32,604 nucleotides of DNA from an uncultured Adlercreutzia sp. (GCA_947426355.1 CANEDU010000010.1:1-32604), one strand, 5' to 3'; shown: positions 1 to 10,291, counted from the stretch's first letter. Notes: generated by a model not told the origin, from the sequence alone. Numbers and translations are program-made.

Positions 1-888
<888 letters not shown>

Positions 889-989
889 TCAAAGATTCAT
901 TTCCCCAGTGTAGGCGTGCCCGCCGCACCACCGCGTCCCTCTTCCCCAACCGTATAGCAACCGTGAGCTTGGCTTTACTCCCACTAAAA

Positions 990-1021
990 AGAGCCGCTTC
1001 TCGTTTCGGAGAAGCGGCTCT
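990..1021 (-). terminator. Intrinsic terminator downstream of the AEC permease
   Basis: Perfect 13-bp inverted repeat AGAGCCGCTTCTC-GTTTCG-GAGAAGCGGCTCT; on the minus strand it is followed by TTTTTAG. Confidence 0.8.
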
Positions 1022-1064
1022 GTTTCACGCGAATGCTCGCTGCAGCGTGCGCCCGAGAACGGGT

Positions 1065-2129
1065 TTACGCGCCGAACAAATGCTCGATCATCGGGGTGAC
1101 GACAATCCAGAACGGCATCGTGGCGGCGAAGGCCAGCGTGGACACGGCCACCGTTGAGGCGCCGTCGCGCACATAGATGCTGTAGCGGCTGGAAATGATG
1201 ATGCCCGAGAACGCCGGCGGCAGAGCCACGGCCAGCACGAACATCGAGAGCACCTCGCCGTGCAGCCCGGCCACCAGGCCAAGCGCCAGGCCCACAGCCG
1301 GGGTCAGGAGGTTACGGTAGATGGTGTTCCAAATAATCTCCTTGCCGATGGAGAATTTCACCGTGGAAAGCGCGATGCCGGCGGCAAAGACAGCCAACCC
1401 GGAGTTGGCCTTAGCGATCAGGTCGAAGCACGGATACAGCTCAGGCGGGAACTTGATGCCCACCAGCACGATAACCACCGCCAGAAGCGGCACCCACACA
1501 ACAGGCTGCTTCAGCGAGCTGATAACGGCATCGAGGTTCGACTTCTTGGCCTGCTTGCCCGTGGCCGGCGCCGGCGCGGGCGCAGCACCCTTGACGGCGG
1601 CGGTCGCACCGGTGGCGGCGAGCTTGGTCTTGCCCTGGTTGCCCGCAGCGGACTCGTTCAAGCCCTTGTTCACCAGATAAAAGCCGATGGGAATGGTGAT
1701 AGCGTTCACGATGATGGCAACGATGGCCACAACGAGGCCCGTCTGGGTGCCCGTGCCAAACACCGGGTCAAGCACGGCGTAGCCCAAAAATCCGATGGTC
1801 GGCGAGCCGGCGATCAGTGCGCAGACGCCTGCTTCCTGAATGTTGTGCTTGAACACCTTCCAGCAGAGGAAGAAGCTCACCATGAACATGCCGATGACCA
1901 CGACCAAGCTGACGATGGTCAGGTTCAGGTCGCTGAACAGCATCTCGCGAGTTGCACCGGTGATGGAGACAAACAATGCAGCCGGCAAGGCGATGTCCAG
2001 CACGACCTTGTTCAGACCCTGCATCTGATCATGATCGAACTTGTGAAGCTTGCCTCCCAAGTAGCCGAGGATCATGATCACAAAAATCGGCAGGATGTCT
2101 GCGATGAGTATGTGGCCGATATTGCCCAT
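1065..2129 (-). CDS. AEC (auxin efflux carrier) family permease, possibly YfdV-like oxalate-associated transporter
   Basis: 354 aa hydrophobic protein MGNIGHILIADILPIFVIMILGYLGGKLHKF...; AEC-like N-terminus and repeated TM segments; immediately downstream of oxc on the same strand. Confidence 0.8.
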   Translation of the reverse strand: MGNIGHILIADILPIFVIMILGYLGGKLHKFDHDQMQGLNKVVLDIALPAALFVSITGATREMLFSDLNLTIVSLVVVIGMFMVSFFLCWKVFKHNIQEAGVCALIAGSPTIGFLGYAVLDPVFGTGTQTGLVVAIVAIIVNAITIPIGFYLVNKGLNESAAGNQGKTKLAATGATAAVKGAAPAPAPATGKQAKKSNLDAVISSLKQPVVWVPLLAVVIVLVGIKFPPELYPCFDLIAKANSGLAVFAAGIALSTVKFSIGKEIIWNTIYRNLLTPAVGLALGLVAGLHGEVLSMFVLAVALPPAFSGIIISSRYSIYVRDGASTVAVSTLAFAATMPFWIVVTPMIEHLFGA

Positions 2130-2175
2130 TTTCTGCCTTCTTTCAAAATACGCCGCCCTGCCCGAGTCGGGGGCA

Positions 2176-2211
2176 GGCCAAAGGGCCCGGGTCTTCAGGT
2201 ACCCTTTGGCC
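2176..2211. repeat. Intergenic inverted repeat between oxc and the AEC gene
   Basis: GGCCAAAGGG (2176-2185) / CCCTTTGGCC (2202-2211), perfect 10-bp arms, no T-tract on either side. Confidence 0.6.
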
Positions 2212-2241
2212 GGTTACCCCTACAGGACGGCACAGCGATAG

Positions 2242-4023
2242 TTAATCGACGAGCTTGCCGTTCTCGCGATGCTCGGCGAGGTCTTCCTGCTCGTTTCCCA
2301 CAAGCGGGCCGGTGACCGGCTGCGGATTCAAGTACGTGATGTGTCCCGACTCCTTGCCGGAGTGGATGGAAAGCTCCACGCAGACCATCGTCGGCTTGCC
2401 CGAGGCAACACCGGCAGCCACGTACTTCTCAACCTCCTCGGGGGTTGTGGCGTAATAGCCCGTACCACCGAAGGCTTCCATGAGCTTCTCGTAATGGCCC
2501 AGAGCCGACAAGGTCAGAGGCGACGGATCGCCGTCGTCGCCCAGGTTCTTGAAGTCGCCGCGGTACACACCGCCGTTGTTCAGCACCACCACGGTGATCG
2601 GCAGCTGGTAGCGGCAGATCGTCTCCACCTCCATGCCGTCGAAGCCGAAAGCGGAGTCGCCGTGGATGGAAATGACCGGCTTGCCCGTCGTGGCCGCCGC
2701 GCCGATAGCGTAGGGCAAGCCCACGCCCATGACGCCCCAGGTGCCGCAGTCAAGGCGATGGCGCGGCAGGTACATGTCGATGATGTCGCGGCAGTCGTCC
2801 AGGGCGTTGGCTCCCTCGTTGGTGATGTACACATCCGGGTTCGCGTCGGTAACCTTCTTGATCGCGCCGAGCGCGTTGTAGTGGGTCATGGGCACCGTCG
2901 TCGCCGTCTCAGCGCCGCCGAAGCGGGCATTGTTCTTGGCGGAATCGGCCTGGATAGACTCAAGCCACGCCGGATCGGCCTTGTAGGGCTTCTTGGCGAG
3001 GTACTCGTTGAACATGCCGACAGTCGACTTCAAATCACCCACAACCGGGGCCGCGATGTAGCGGGAGTTGTCGATCTCGGTGGGGTCGATGTCAACCTGG
3101 ATGAACCTCACGTTCTCGTTCCAGGCCTTGCCCTTGCCGAAGTTCAGCATCCAGTTCAAGCGGGCGCCGAGCAGCACTACCACGTCGGCGTTGCGCATGG
3201 TCATGCCACGGGCGGACGCGGCGTTCTGCGGATGGTTGTCGGGCAAAAGACCCTTGGCCATAGACATGGCCAGATAAGGCGCGCCCGTCGATTCGACGAA
3301 CTGCTTCACTGCCTCGTCGCACTGGGCGTAGGCAGCGCCCTTGCCGAGATAGATCAGCGGCTTTTTCGCGGAGGCGAGCACTTCCATGGCCTGGTCGATG
3401 ATGCCTTGAGCCGGAATCTGGGCCGGAGCCGGGTCGTTCACCTCATAGAGCAACGCTTCAGCGGCATCCTTGGCGATAGTCTGGCCGAGCGTATCGCCCG
3501 GAAGATCGATGTACACACCACCGGGACGCCCCGAGCAGGCAGCGCGAATGGCGCGAGCCACCACCAGCGGGATATCCTCAACCTTATCGACGCGGTAGGC
3601 CGCCTTGGCAAAGGGCTTGGCGTAGTTCAGCTGGTCCATGCCCTCATAGTCGCCCTCGCCCAAATCGATGAGCTCGCGGGAAGACGAGCCGGACATCATG
3701 ATGACAGGCCAGCCGTTCTCGGTCGCTTCCTTCAGCGGCACGATGCCGTTCAGAAAGCCCGGGGCGGAAACGGTCAGATACAGGCCCGGCTTGCCGGTGA
3801 TAAAGCCCTCAGCTGCAGCAGCGTTGCCGGCGTCCGACTCATGGCGAAGGCCAAGGTAGCGAATGCCCTTGGCCTGGGCGATACGAGCCACATCGGTCAC
3901 CGGAATGCCGATAACGCCGTACATCCTTTCGAAATGGTTTTTCAGCAGCGTTTCCACCAGCACATGGAAACCGTCGGTAAGGTCGGTCTGCGCGGCGGGA
4001 GCTGCTTGAGTGGTGGTAGCCAT
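2242..4023 (-). CDS. oxc: Oxalyl-CoA decarboxylase (ThDP-dependent)
   Basis: MATTTQAAPAAQTDLTDGFHVLVETLLKNHFERMYGVIGIPVTDVARIAQAKGIRYLGLRHESDAGNAAAAEGFITGKPGLYLTVSAPGFLNG...; ThDP enzyme motifs (HGDSAFGFDGMEVETICRYQLPITVVVLNNGG). AGGAGG 5 nt upstream of the ATG at 4023 argues for this start over the longer ORF. Confidence 0.93.
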   Translation of the reverse strand: MATTTQAAPAAQTDLTDGFHVLVETLLKNHFERMYGVIGIPVTDVARIAQAKGIRYLGLRHESDAGNAAAAEGFITGKPGLYLTVSAPGFLNGIVPLKEATENGWPVIMMSGSSSRELIDLGEGDYEGMDQLNYAKPFAKAAYRVDKVEDIPLVVARAIRAACSGRPGGVYIDLPGDTLGQTIAKDAAEALLYEVNDPAPAQIPAQGIIDQAMEVLASAKKPLIYLGKGAAYAQCDEAVKQFVESTGAPYLAMSMAKGLLPDNHPQNAASARGMTMRNADVVVLLGARLNWMLNFGKGKAWNENVRFIQVDIDPTEIDNSRYIAAPVVGDLKSTVGMFNEYLAKKPYKADPAWLESIQADSAKNNARFGGAETATTVPMTHYNALGAIKKVTDANPDVYITNEGANALDDCRDIIDMYLPRHRLDCGTWGVMGVGLPYAIGAAATTGKPVISIHGDSAFGFDGMEVETICRYQLPITVVVLNNGGVYRGDFKNLGDDGDPSPLTLSALGHYEKLMEAFGGTGYYATTPEEVEKYVAAGVASGKPTMVCVELSIHSGKESGHITYLNPQPVTGPLVGNEQEDLAEHRENGKLVD

Positions 4024-4330
4024 AGGTGCCTCCTGTTGTTGAGTCATACTCTTCCTCGGGACACCTCCCACCCTGCGGCGGCTCATATCGCCGCTCCGTC
4101 AAGGTGGTCTTTGCGGCAAAACAGTAGCCTACAGACCCAGCGGGGGAAATGCCTCGTACTGCAATATAGACGCCCCCATCTGGCCTCTCCGTCTTTCACG
4201 AGCCTATGTTGGCACCAGGTTACCGAACTGCATTGGAAAGGCAATCTGCCTCGTCAACTACGCAATACGCACGAGGGCTATAATCGAAATGAGCCTATTG
4301 GGCGCATGAAATATAAGAGGAGTGAGGAAG

Positions 4331-5764
4331 ATGGCCTCCCGAGACAAACGCGAGCACGAAATCGTCAAAGCGAGCTTCGTCGGCATCGCCGGCAACATGC
4401 TGCTCGTGGTTTTCAAGCTGATCGTCGGCTTTATGTCGAATTCCATCGCCATCATCCTAGACGCGGTGAACAACGCCACCGACGCGCTGTCCTCCATCGT
4501 CACCATCGTGGGCACCAAGCTCGCCGGCATGCGCCCGAACCGCCGCCATCCCTTCGGCTACGGCCGCATCGAGTACCTCACCTCGGTCATCATCGCCATC
4601 ATCATCTTGGTGGCCGGCGCCCTTTCTCTGCGCGAGTCCATCGACAAAATCATGCACCCGGCCGTCACGAACTACACCGCCCTCACCATTGCCGTCGTCG
4701 TAGTGGCCATCATCGCAAAGGTGTTCATCGGCATCTACTTCAAGCGCGCCGGCGACAAGACCAACTCCCAAGCGCTCATTGCCTCGGGCATCGATTCCAA
4801 CTACGACGCGGTGCTCTCGGCAGGCACGCTGGTGGTGGCCATCGCCCAGCTCGCCTGGAACATCAACATCGACGGCATCGTGGGCCTTATCATCTCGCTT
4901 GTGGTAGTGAAGGCGGGCCTCGAAGTGCTCATCGACGCCCTCGGCCCCATCATCGGCACCCGCGAAGACGACACGTTCGGCCAGGAGATTTTGAACTACG
5001 TGAACTCCTATCCCGACGTGCGCGGCACCTATGATTTGCTGCTCGACAACTTCGGCCCCAACGAGATTATCGGCAACCTCCACATCGAAGTGCCCGACAG
5101 CATGACGGCCCGGCAGATTCACGAGCTTACGCGCAACATCTCCGTGGGTCTCCACGAGAAGTTCAACGTGCTGGCCACCGTGGGCATCTACGCCGACAAC
5201 ACGACCGGCGCGTTCGCCCCTCTGCGCGCCTATCTGCAGCACCTTGTGAAAGACGAGCCGAGCATCCTGCAGACCCACGGCTTCTACGTGGACGCAGAAG
5301 CCAAGATGGTCTTCTTCGATCTGGTCATCGATTTCAAAGCCGACGCCGAAGCCATCCGCAGCAAAATCGTCGACGCCATGAAGGCGGCCTACCCCGATTT
5401 CGACTACAGCGTCATCGTGGACCTGGACTCCCCCCGGTCCCGCCCCGAACGACGCCCCCGCGCCACCCCCCTGCTGCCGTCATGCTCCCAGATTCGCGCC
5501 TCGCCCCCCCCCCCCCCCGGAGTTTTGCATGGCTCCGCAAGGCTCGTCGCAGATGAGATGCTCGATGCCTACGCCAAGGCAATCGGCAATCTTGGCGAGG
5601 GTGCGCAGGGTCAGGTTCTTCTTCCCTGCTTCAATCTCGCTCATATAGGATTTCGTCATGTGGGTCATAAGGGCGAGCTGCGACTGGGAAATGCCCTGCT
5701 TCGTCCTTACATCGCGGATTCTCCGCCCCACGGTTTTCTGTATGTTCTTCCCCATGGCGGCTAG
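4331..5764 (+). CDS. Cation diffusion facilitator (CDF) family transporter with an atypical C-terminal extension reading through a poly-C tract
   Basis: MASRDKREHEIVKASFVGIAGNMLLVVFKLIVGFMSNSIAIILDAVNNATDALSSIVTIVG...; CDF TM and cytoplasmic domains end near SVIVDLDSP (about 5430). The rest is antisense to the XRE gene and includes PPPPP. RBS GAGGAGTGAGGAAG. Confidence 0.85.
   Translation: MASRDKREHEIVKASFVGIAGNMLLVVFKLIVGFMSNSIAIILDAVNNATDALSSIVTIVGTKLAGMRPNRRHPFGYGRIEYLTSVIIAIIILVAGALSLRESIDKIMHPAVTNYTALTIAVVVVAIIAKVFIGIYFKRAGDKTNSQALIASGIDSNYDAVLSAGTLVVAIAQLAWNINIDGIVGLIISLVVVKAGLEVLIDALGPIIGTREDDTFGQEILNYVNSYPDVRGTYDLLLDNFGPNEIIGNLHIEVPDSMTARQIHELTRNISVGLHEKFNVLATVGIYADNTTGAFAPLRAYLQHLVKDEPSILQTHGFYVDAEAKMVFFDLVIDFKADAEAIRSKIVDAMKAAYPDFDYSVIVDLDSPRSRPERRPRATPLLPSCSQIRASPPPPPGVLHGSARLVADEMLDAYAKAIGNLGEGAQGQVLLPCFNLAHIGFRHVGHKGELRLGNALLRPYIADSPPHGFLYVLPHGG
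5480..5755 (-). CDS. Small XRE/Cro-CI family HTH regulator with poly-glycine tract near its C-terminus
   Basis: MGKNIQKTVGRRIRDVRTKQGISQSQLALMTHMTKSYMSEIEAGKKNLTLRTLAKIADCLGVGIEHLI... is a clear HTH_3 domain; C-terminus ...NSGGGGGRGANLGA. Confidence 0.85.
   Translation of the reverse strand: MGKNIQKTVGRRIRDVRTKQGISQSQLALMTHMTKSYMSEIEAGKKNLTLRTLAKIADCLGVGIEHLICDEPCGAMQNSGGGGGRGANLGA
5504..5518. repeat. Homopolymer C15 (G15 on minus strand)
   Basis: Direct count: tcg-CCCCCCCCCCCCCCC-gg at 5504-5518, inside both the XRE ORF (Gly5) and the CDF ORF extension (Pro5). Confidence 0.95.
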
Positions 5765-5832
5765 ACTACCGTGACCGTGCCAGGCCCCGTTTTCTTATAT
5801 ATGAACCCAAAGCTGAAAGGTTGCAAAAATAC

Positions 5833-5872
5833 AGAAGACGCTGGGACCTTTTTGAAAATCCCAGCGTCTTCT
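5833..5872 (-). terminator. Intrinsic terminator downstream of frc
   Basis: Perfect 14-bp inverted repeat AGAAGACGCTGGGA / TCCCAGCGTCTTCT with 12-nt loop; followed on the minus strand by GTATTTTTGC. Confidence 0.8.
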
Positions 5873-5925
5873 CATTGACTCACATTGCGCTTGTGGGCCG
5901 CGCGTGACTCAGCGTCTGCTCAGCG

Positions 5926-7290
5926 TTACTTGGAGGCTTTCTTCATCTGCTGATACTCCTCGTAGGTGATGACTTTCACCGCCGGGTTCGACGGCTGCTC
6001 GGGCGCCTGCAGAACGCCGCTTTGGGTGAACTGCTGCACCTCATCGGCGCTATAGCCCAAGCTCTCCAGAATCTCGGCGTTGTTCTCGCCCAAGTCAGGA
6101 GCGCGCTTGTAGTCCGGCTTGAAGTTCGACATGGTGAAGGGAAGCCCGATGGTCTTGAACTTGCCGCGGGCGCCGCCCTGGTCGATCTCGGGAATGGTGC
6201 CGTCGGCCAAAAGATCGGGGTCGTTCTCAATCTCGTACCAGTCGAGCACCGGGCCCACCGGCACGCCAGCTGCGCCCAGCTTGTCGGTCAGCTCGTACTT
6301 GTCGTACTGCTTGGTGTACTCCTCGATGATGGGGTACAGCTCGTCTTTGTGCAGCTGACGGTTGTTCCACGGCGTGAACTTCGGGTCGTCGGCCAGCTCG
6401 GGCTTGCCGATGGCCTCGCACAGGCCCTTGAAGGCCTTCTCGGAGTTCTGCACCACGATGTACACATAGGCGTTCGGGTCGGTCTCCCAGCCCTTGGCCT
6501 TGTAGCACCAGCCGATGACCTGGCCGCCCTCGGTGTTCTCGGCGCGCGGGATGGCGCGGCCCCAGTTCCAGTCGGGGTACACCTCGTAGTGCGGCAGCGC
6601 CCCCATGTTGTCCAGCATAATCTGGTCGCGCAGCTTGATGCGGCACAGGTTCAGCACGGCGTTCTGCATGGACTGGTACACGTAGCAACCCTCGCCGGTG
6701 TGCTCGCGCTGCAATAGCGCGGACAGAATGCCGATGGTCAGATGCATGCCAGTATTGGAGTCGCCCAAAGCAGCGGCCGACTGGGTGGGCACGTTGAACG
6801 AGCCCTCGTTCCAGCCGGTGGTGGAGGCAGCGCCGCCGGCCGACTGGGCCACCGGCTCGAAGGCCTTCACATGGGCAAAGCGGCTCTTCTGGCCGAAGCC
6901 CTTAAGCGACGCCATGATGCAGCGCGGGTTGATGGCGTGCACCTGCTCCCAGCCAAAGCCCATCTTCTCGACATCGCCGGGGCCGATGTTCTCAACGAAG
7001 ACGTCGGCCTCTTTCAAAAGCTTCGTCAGAACCTCTTTGCCCTCGGGGGTCTTCACATTCAGGGTAAGAGATTTCTTGTTCGCGTTCAGCTGGAGGTAGT
7101 AGACGCTCCAGGAATCGGCGATGTCGAGCAGCTCGGTGCGGGTCGGGTCGCCGCCGGGCCGCTCAATCTTGATGACCTCGGCGCCCATCCAGGCAAGCAG
7201 CTGGGTGCAGGAAGGACCAGACTGGACCTCGGTCCAGTCGATGACTTTCATACCCGCCAAAGGAGCAGTGGAATTGTTTGCAGTAGTCAC
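5926..7290 (-). CDS. frc: Formyl-CoA:oxalate CoA-transferase (CaiB/BaiF family)
   Basis: ...GMKVIDWTEVQSGPSCTQLLAWMGAEVIKIERPGGDPTRTELLDI...VKAFEPVAQSAGGAASTTGWNEG...AALGDSNTGMHLTIGILSALLQREHTGEG...KGWETDPNAYVYI matches remembered Frc sequences along its length. Confidence 0.92.
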   Translation of the reverse strand: MTTANNSTAPLAGMKVIDWTEVQSGPSCTQLLAWMGAEVIKIERPGGDPTRTELLDIADSWSVYYLQLNANKKSLTLNVKTPEGKEVLTKLLKEADVFVENIGPGDVEKMGFGWEQVHAINPRCIMASLKGFGQKSRFAHVKAFEPVAQSAGGAASTTGWNEGSFNVPTQSAAALGDSNTGMHLTIGILSALLQREHTGEGCYVYQSMQNAVLNLCRIKLRDQIMLDNMGALPHYEVYPDWNWGRAIPRAENTEGGQVIGWCYKAKGWETDPNAYVYIVVQNSEKAFKGLCEAIGKPELADDPKFTPWNNRQLHKDELYPIIEEYTKQYDKYELTDKLGAAGVPVGPVLDWYEIENDPDLLADGTIPEIDQGGARGKFKTIGLPFTMSNFKPDYKRAPDLGENNAEILESLGYSADEVQQFTQSGVLQAPEQPSNPAVKVITYEEYQQMKKASK

Positions 7291-7435
7291 GGGAACACCT
7301 CGTTTCTCGAAGGATTAGAATGTGCTACGGAATGCATTCTATGAAGGGCCTCATCGCGATGCGATGACCCTGGGGGTTTGTCAACGTAAGGTTAGGCTGC
7401 CGTCGTTTGAGGGCAACCTGCGGAAAGGGGCGCCT

Positions 7436-8416
7436 GTGACCAGCGAAAGCCAGAAGCTGAAGCTGCTCTACCTGATGAAGATGCTCTACGAGCGCACCGA
7501 TGAGGAGCACGGTCTTACCTGCCCGCAGATCATCGAGGGACTGGCCGAGTGCGGCATCGAGGCCGAGCGCAAATCGGTGTACCGCGACTTGGACGCCCTG
7601 CGCGATTTCGGGCTCGCCGTCGTGAAGCTGCCCACGCGCCCGGTAAGCTACGCGCTGGCAAACCGCACGTTCTCCGCCGCCGAGCTGATGCTGCTCATCG
7701 ACGCCGTGCAGTCCTCGCGCTTTCTCACCCAGCGCATGGCCAATCGGCTGTCGGCGGGCCTCTCATCGCTGGGCTCGATGCACCAAGCCGCCGCGCTCTC
7801 GAAGAACGTGCACGTGGAGGGTCGCATCAAGATGCAGAACGAGTCGGTGTTCCACCATGTGGACACGTTGCACGAGGCCATCCGCCGCCGGCGCAAGGTG
7901 GCCTTCCGCTATGTGAAGCACGATGTGAACAAGCGCCCCACGCCCCAGCACGACGGCCGCACCTACCGCGAGACGCCGGTGCACCTCATTTACTCGGAAG
8001 GCTGCTACTACCTCATTGCCTACAACGAGAAGCACGACTCGTTTCCCAGCTACCGCGTCGACCGCATGCAGGGCTTGCGCATCACCGATGAGCCGGCAGC
8101 CCGCAACAAGCGCGTGGCCACCTTCGACGCCAACGCCTACAGCGCCCGCACCTTTTCGATGTTCGGCGGCAAGACAACCCCCGTTACGCTGCTGGTGGAC
8201 GAGTCGGTCATGAGCGCCATCATCGACCGCTTCGGCAAGGACGTGGAAAGCGCGCCCGTTGACGCAACTTGCGCCCGCGTGCACGCCACCGTCACCGCCA
8301 GCCCCGTCTTCTTCGGCTGGCTCGCCCAATTCGGCACCGCCGTCCGCCTTGAGGCGCCAACGTCCCTCGCCCAGGAATACGCCGGCTACTTGCGAGAAAT
8401 CGCCGACAGCTACTAG
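7436..8416 (+). CDS. WYL-domain transcriptional regulator (HTH + WYL)
   Basis: VTSESQKLKLLYLMKMLYERTDEEHGLTCPQIIEGLAECGIEAERKSVYRDLDALRDFGLAV...HLIYSEGCYYLIAYNEKHDSFPSYRVDRMQGLRIT. GTG start with upstream AAAGGGG. Confidence 0.85.
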   Translation: MTSESQKLKLLYLMKMLYERTDEEHGLTCPQIIEGLAECGIEAERKSVYRDLDALRDFGLAVVKLPTRPVSYALANRTFSAAELMLLIDAVQSSRFLTQRMANRLSAGLSSLGSMHQAAALSKNVHVEGRIKMQNESVFHHVDTLHEAIRRRRKVAFRYVKHDVNKRPTPQHDGRTYRETPVHLIYSEGCYYLIAYNEKHDSFPSYRVDRMQGLRITDEPAARNKRVATFDANAYSARTFSMFGGKTTPVTLLVDESVMSAIIDRFGKDVESAPVDATCARVHATVTASPVFFGWLAQFGTAVRLEAPTSLAQEYAGYLREIADSY

Positions 8417-8577
8417 TGCCGCACGGTCGTCGCGGCGCTTTCTGCAACCACGCAAAGGACAGGGGTTTCCGCTTCGTTACAAATTCGAAGACTTGCCGAC
8501 AGCTTCGCAGGTGACAGCCGGTGTCCGTGGTAGCATGGACGGAAAAGGTTTTCTCGCCAACGAACAGAAAGCACCTT

Positions 8578-10233
8578 ATGACAACGCCGGCGCTCCCCAT
8601 ATCCCCCGCCCTCGCCCAACTCGATATACGAGATGTTCTCGGGCATATGCCCGGAGGCTTTTTCGTCTACCATGCCGAGGGCGACGAGTCGCTGGTCTAC
8701 GCGAACGAGGCTTGTCTGCGTATCTTCGGCTGCGACACCGCCGAAGAGTTCGAAGAGCTTACGGGCAACACCTTCCCCGGTATGGTGCATCCCGAAGACA
8801 TCGATGCCGTGGAACATTCCATCAGCCGCCAGATTCAAGCCGACGAGTACTCCATGGATTATGTGGAGTACCGCATCATCCGCCGCGATGGGTCGGTGCG
8901 CTGGATCGAGGACTACGGCCATTATGTGTCGCTGGACGCGGGCGGCTTTTTCTACGTGTTCATCAACGATGCCACCGACAAGCTGCGCGAGCGCACCGAC
9001 GAGCTGGAGCGCGTCAACGCCGAGCTGCGCGAGGCCTACGCCCGCGAAATCGAGCACCGCACCATGCTGCGCAATGCGCTGTCCCAGGCCGAGGCGGCCA
9101 ATGTAGCGAAGAACACCTTCCTTTCGAATATGAGCCACGACATCCGCACGCCGCTGAACGCGGTGGTGGGCTACGCGTCGCTAATCTCGGCCCATGGGGA
9201 TGAAACCGACCGCGTGCGCGCTTACAGCGACAAGGTTCTGGCCGCTTCCGAGCAGCTGCTCGATGTGGTGAACGAGACGCTGGAAATAAGCCGTATGGAA
9301 TCGGGCCATGTGCAGCTGGCTGAATCGGAGTGCTCGCTTTCCGAGCTCGTCATGCAGGTGCGCATGGATTTAGTCGACCTGGCCGACCGCGAAGACGTCA
9401 CGTTGGAATGCGCCATCGAGCCTTTGGAGCACGACCGGGTGCTGGTGGATGCCGTGCGCCTGTCCCACGTGCTCATGCAGCTGGTAGACAACGGCATCAA
9501 GTACTCGCCGGCGGGCAGCACCGTGCGCCTTATGCTGGCCGAGCGCCCCGGCGCGCCCCAAGGTCTTGTCGGTTTCCGCTTCATCGTGGCCGACGAGGGC
9601 ATTGGCATGGAGCGCTCCTTCATGGACCGCATGTTCATGCCCTTCGAGCGCGAGAGCAACACCACGGCCTCCGGCGTGCAGGGCACAGGCCTCGGCCTCA
9701 CCATCGTGCGCAACGTGCTCGACCTCATGGAAGGCGATCTGTCGGTGGAAAGCACCCCGGGCGAGGGCTCTACCTTCACCGTGGACATCACGTTTCGCCA
9801 GGCTCCCGCCGACGCCGCCGCCGAGGCGCCTCGCCCCGGACGCGGCCGAGGGCCGGTGCACAACATCTTGCTGGTGGAAGACAACGAGCTCAACCGCGAA
9901 ATCGCCTGCTGCCTGCTCGATGACGCGGGCTACGAGGTGGACACCGCGGAAAACGGCGAGGTAGCCCTCGCTATGATCGAGCACGCCGATCCGCGAACGT
10001 ACGACTTGGTGCTCATGGACATCCAGATGCCGGTCATGGACGGCTATGCCGCCACCCGCGCCATCCGCAAGTTGGAAGACCCGACGCGCGCCACACTGCC
10101 CATCATCGCCGTGAGCGCCAATGCCTTCTCCGAAGATCGCAAGCGCTCTCTGGAAAGCGGCATGGACGCCCATCTTCCCAAGCCGCTCGACATCCACCGC
10201 CTCCAATCGCTCATCGAGACCGTCGTGCGATAA
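8578..10233 (+). CDS. Soluble hybrid sensor histidine kinase (PAS - HisKA - HATPase_c - REC)
   Basis: PAS-like N-terminus, FLSNMSHDIRTPLNAVVGYASLI (H box), VDNGIKYSPAGSTVRL (N box), DEGIGM and GTGLGLTIVRNVLDLMEG (G boxes), then NILLVEDNELNREIACCLL...DLVLMDIQMPVMDGYAATRAIRK (REC). No TM segments. Confidence 0.9.
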   Translation: MTTPALPISPALAQLDIRDVLGHMPGGFFVYHAEGDESLVYANEACLRIFGCDTAEEFEELTGNTFPGMVHPEDIDAVEHSISRQIQADEYSMDYVEYRIIRRDGSVRWIEDYGHYVSLDAGGFFYVFINDATDKLRERTDELERVNAELREAYAREIEHRTMLRNALSQAEAANVAKNTFLSNMSHDIRTPLNAVVGYASLISAHGDETDRVRAYSDKVLAASEQLLDVVNETLEISRMESGHVQLAESECSLSELVMQVRMDLVDLADREDVTLECAIEPLEHDRVLVDAVRLSHVLMQLVDNGIKYSPAGSTVRLMLAERPGAPQGLVGFRFIVADEGIGMERSFMDRMFMPFERESNTTASGVQGTGLGLTIVRNVLDLMEGDLSVESTPGEGSTFTVDITFRQAPADAAAEAPRPGRGRGPVHNILLVEDNELNREIACCLLDDAGYEVDTAENGEVALAMIEHADPRTYDLVLMDIQMPVMDGYAATRAIRKLEDPTRATLPIIAVSANAFSEDRKRSLESGMDAHLPKPLDIHRLQSLIETVVR

Positions 10234-10263
10234 CGGTTCTGCGCCGATTGTCCGCAGCACACG

Positions 10264-10291
10264 CAGGGGCGACTTCGGTCGCCCCTGTTTT
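10264..10291 (+). terminator. Intrinsic terminator after the hybrid histidine kinase
   Basis: CAGGGGCGAC-TTCG-GTCGCCCCTG followed by TTTT. Confidence 0.85.

Noticed and set aside
2269-5034. 921-aa + strand ORF antisense to oxc
   Set aside because: Antisense shadow ORF typical of GC-rich DNA; His/Arg/Val-rich composition without domains; oxc on the opposite strand is unambiguous.
5430-5764. C-terminal extension of the CDF protein as a functional domain
   Set aside because: Sequence beyond about 5430 is antisense to the XRE gene with no recognisable domain; probably read-through created by the homopolymer or loss of the original stop.
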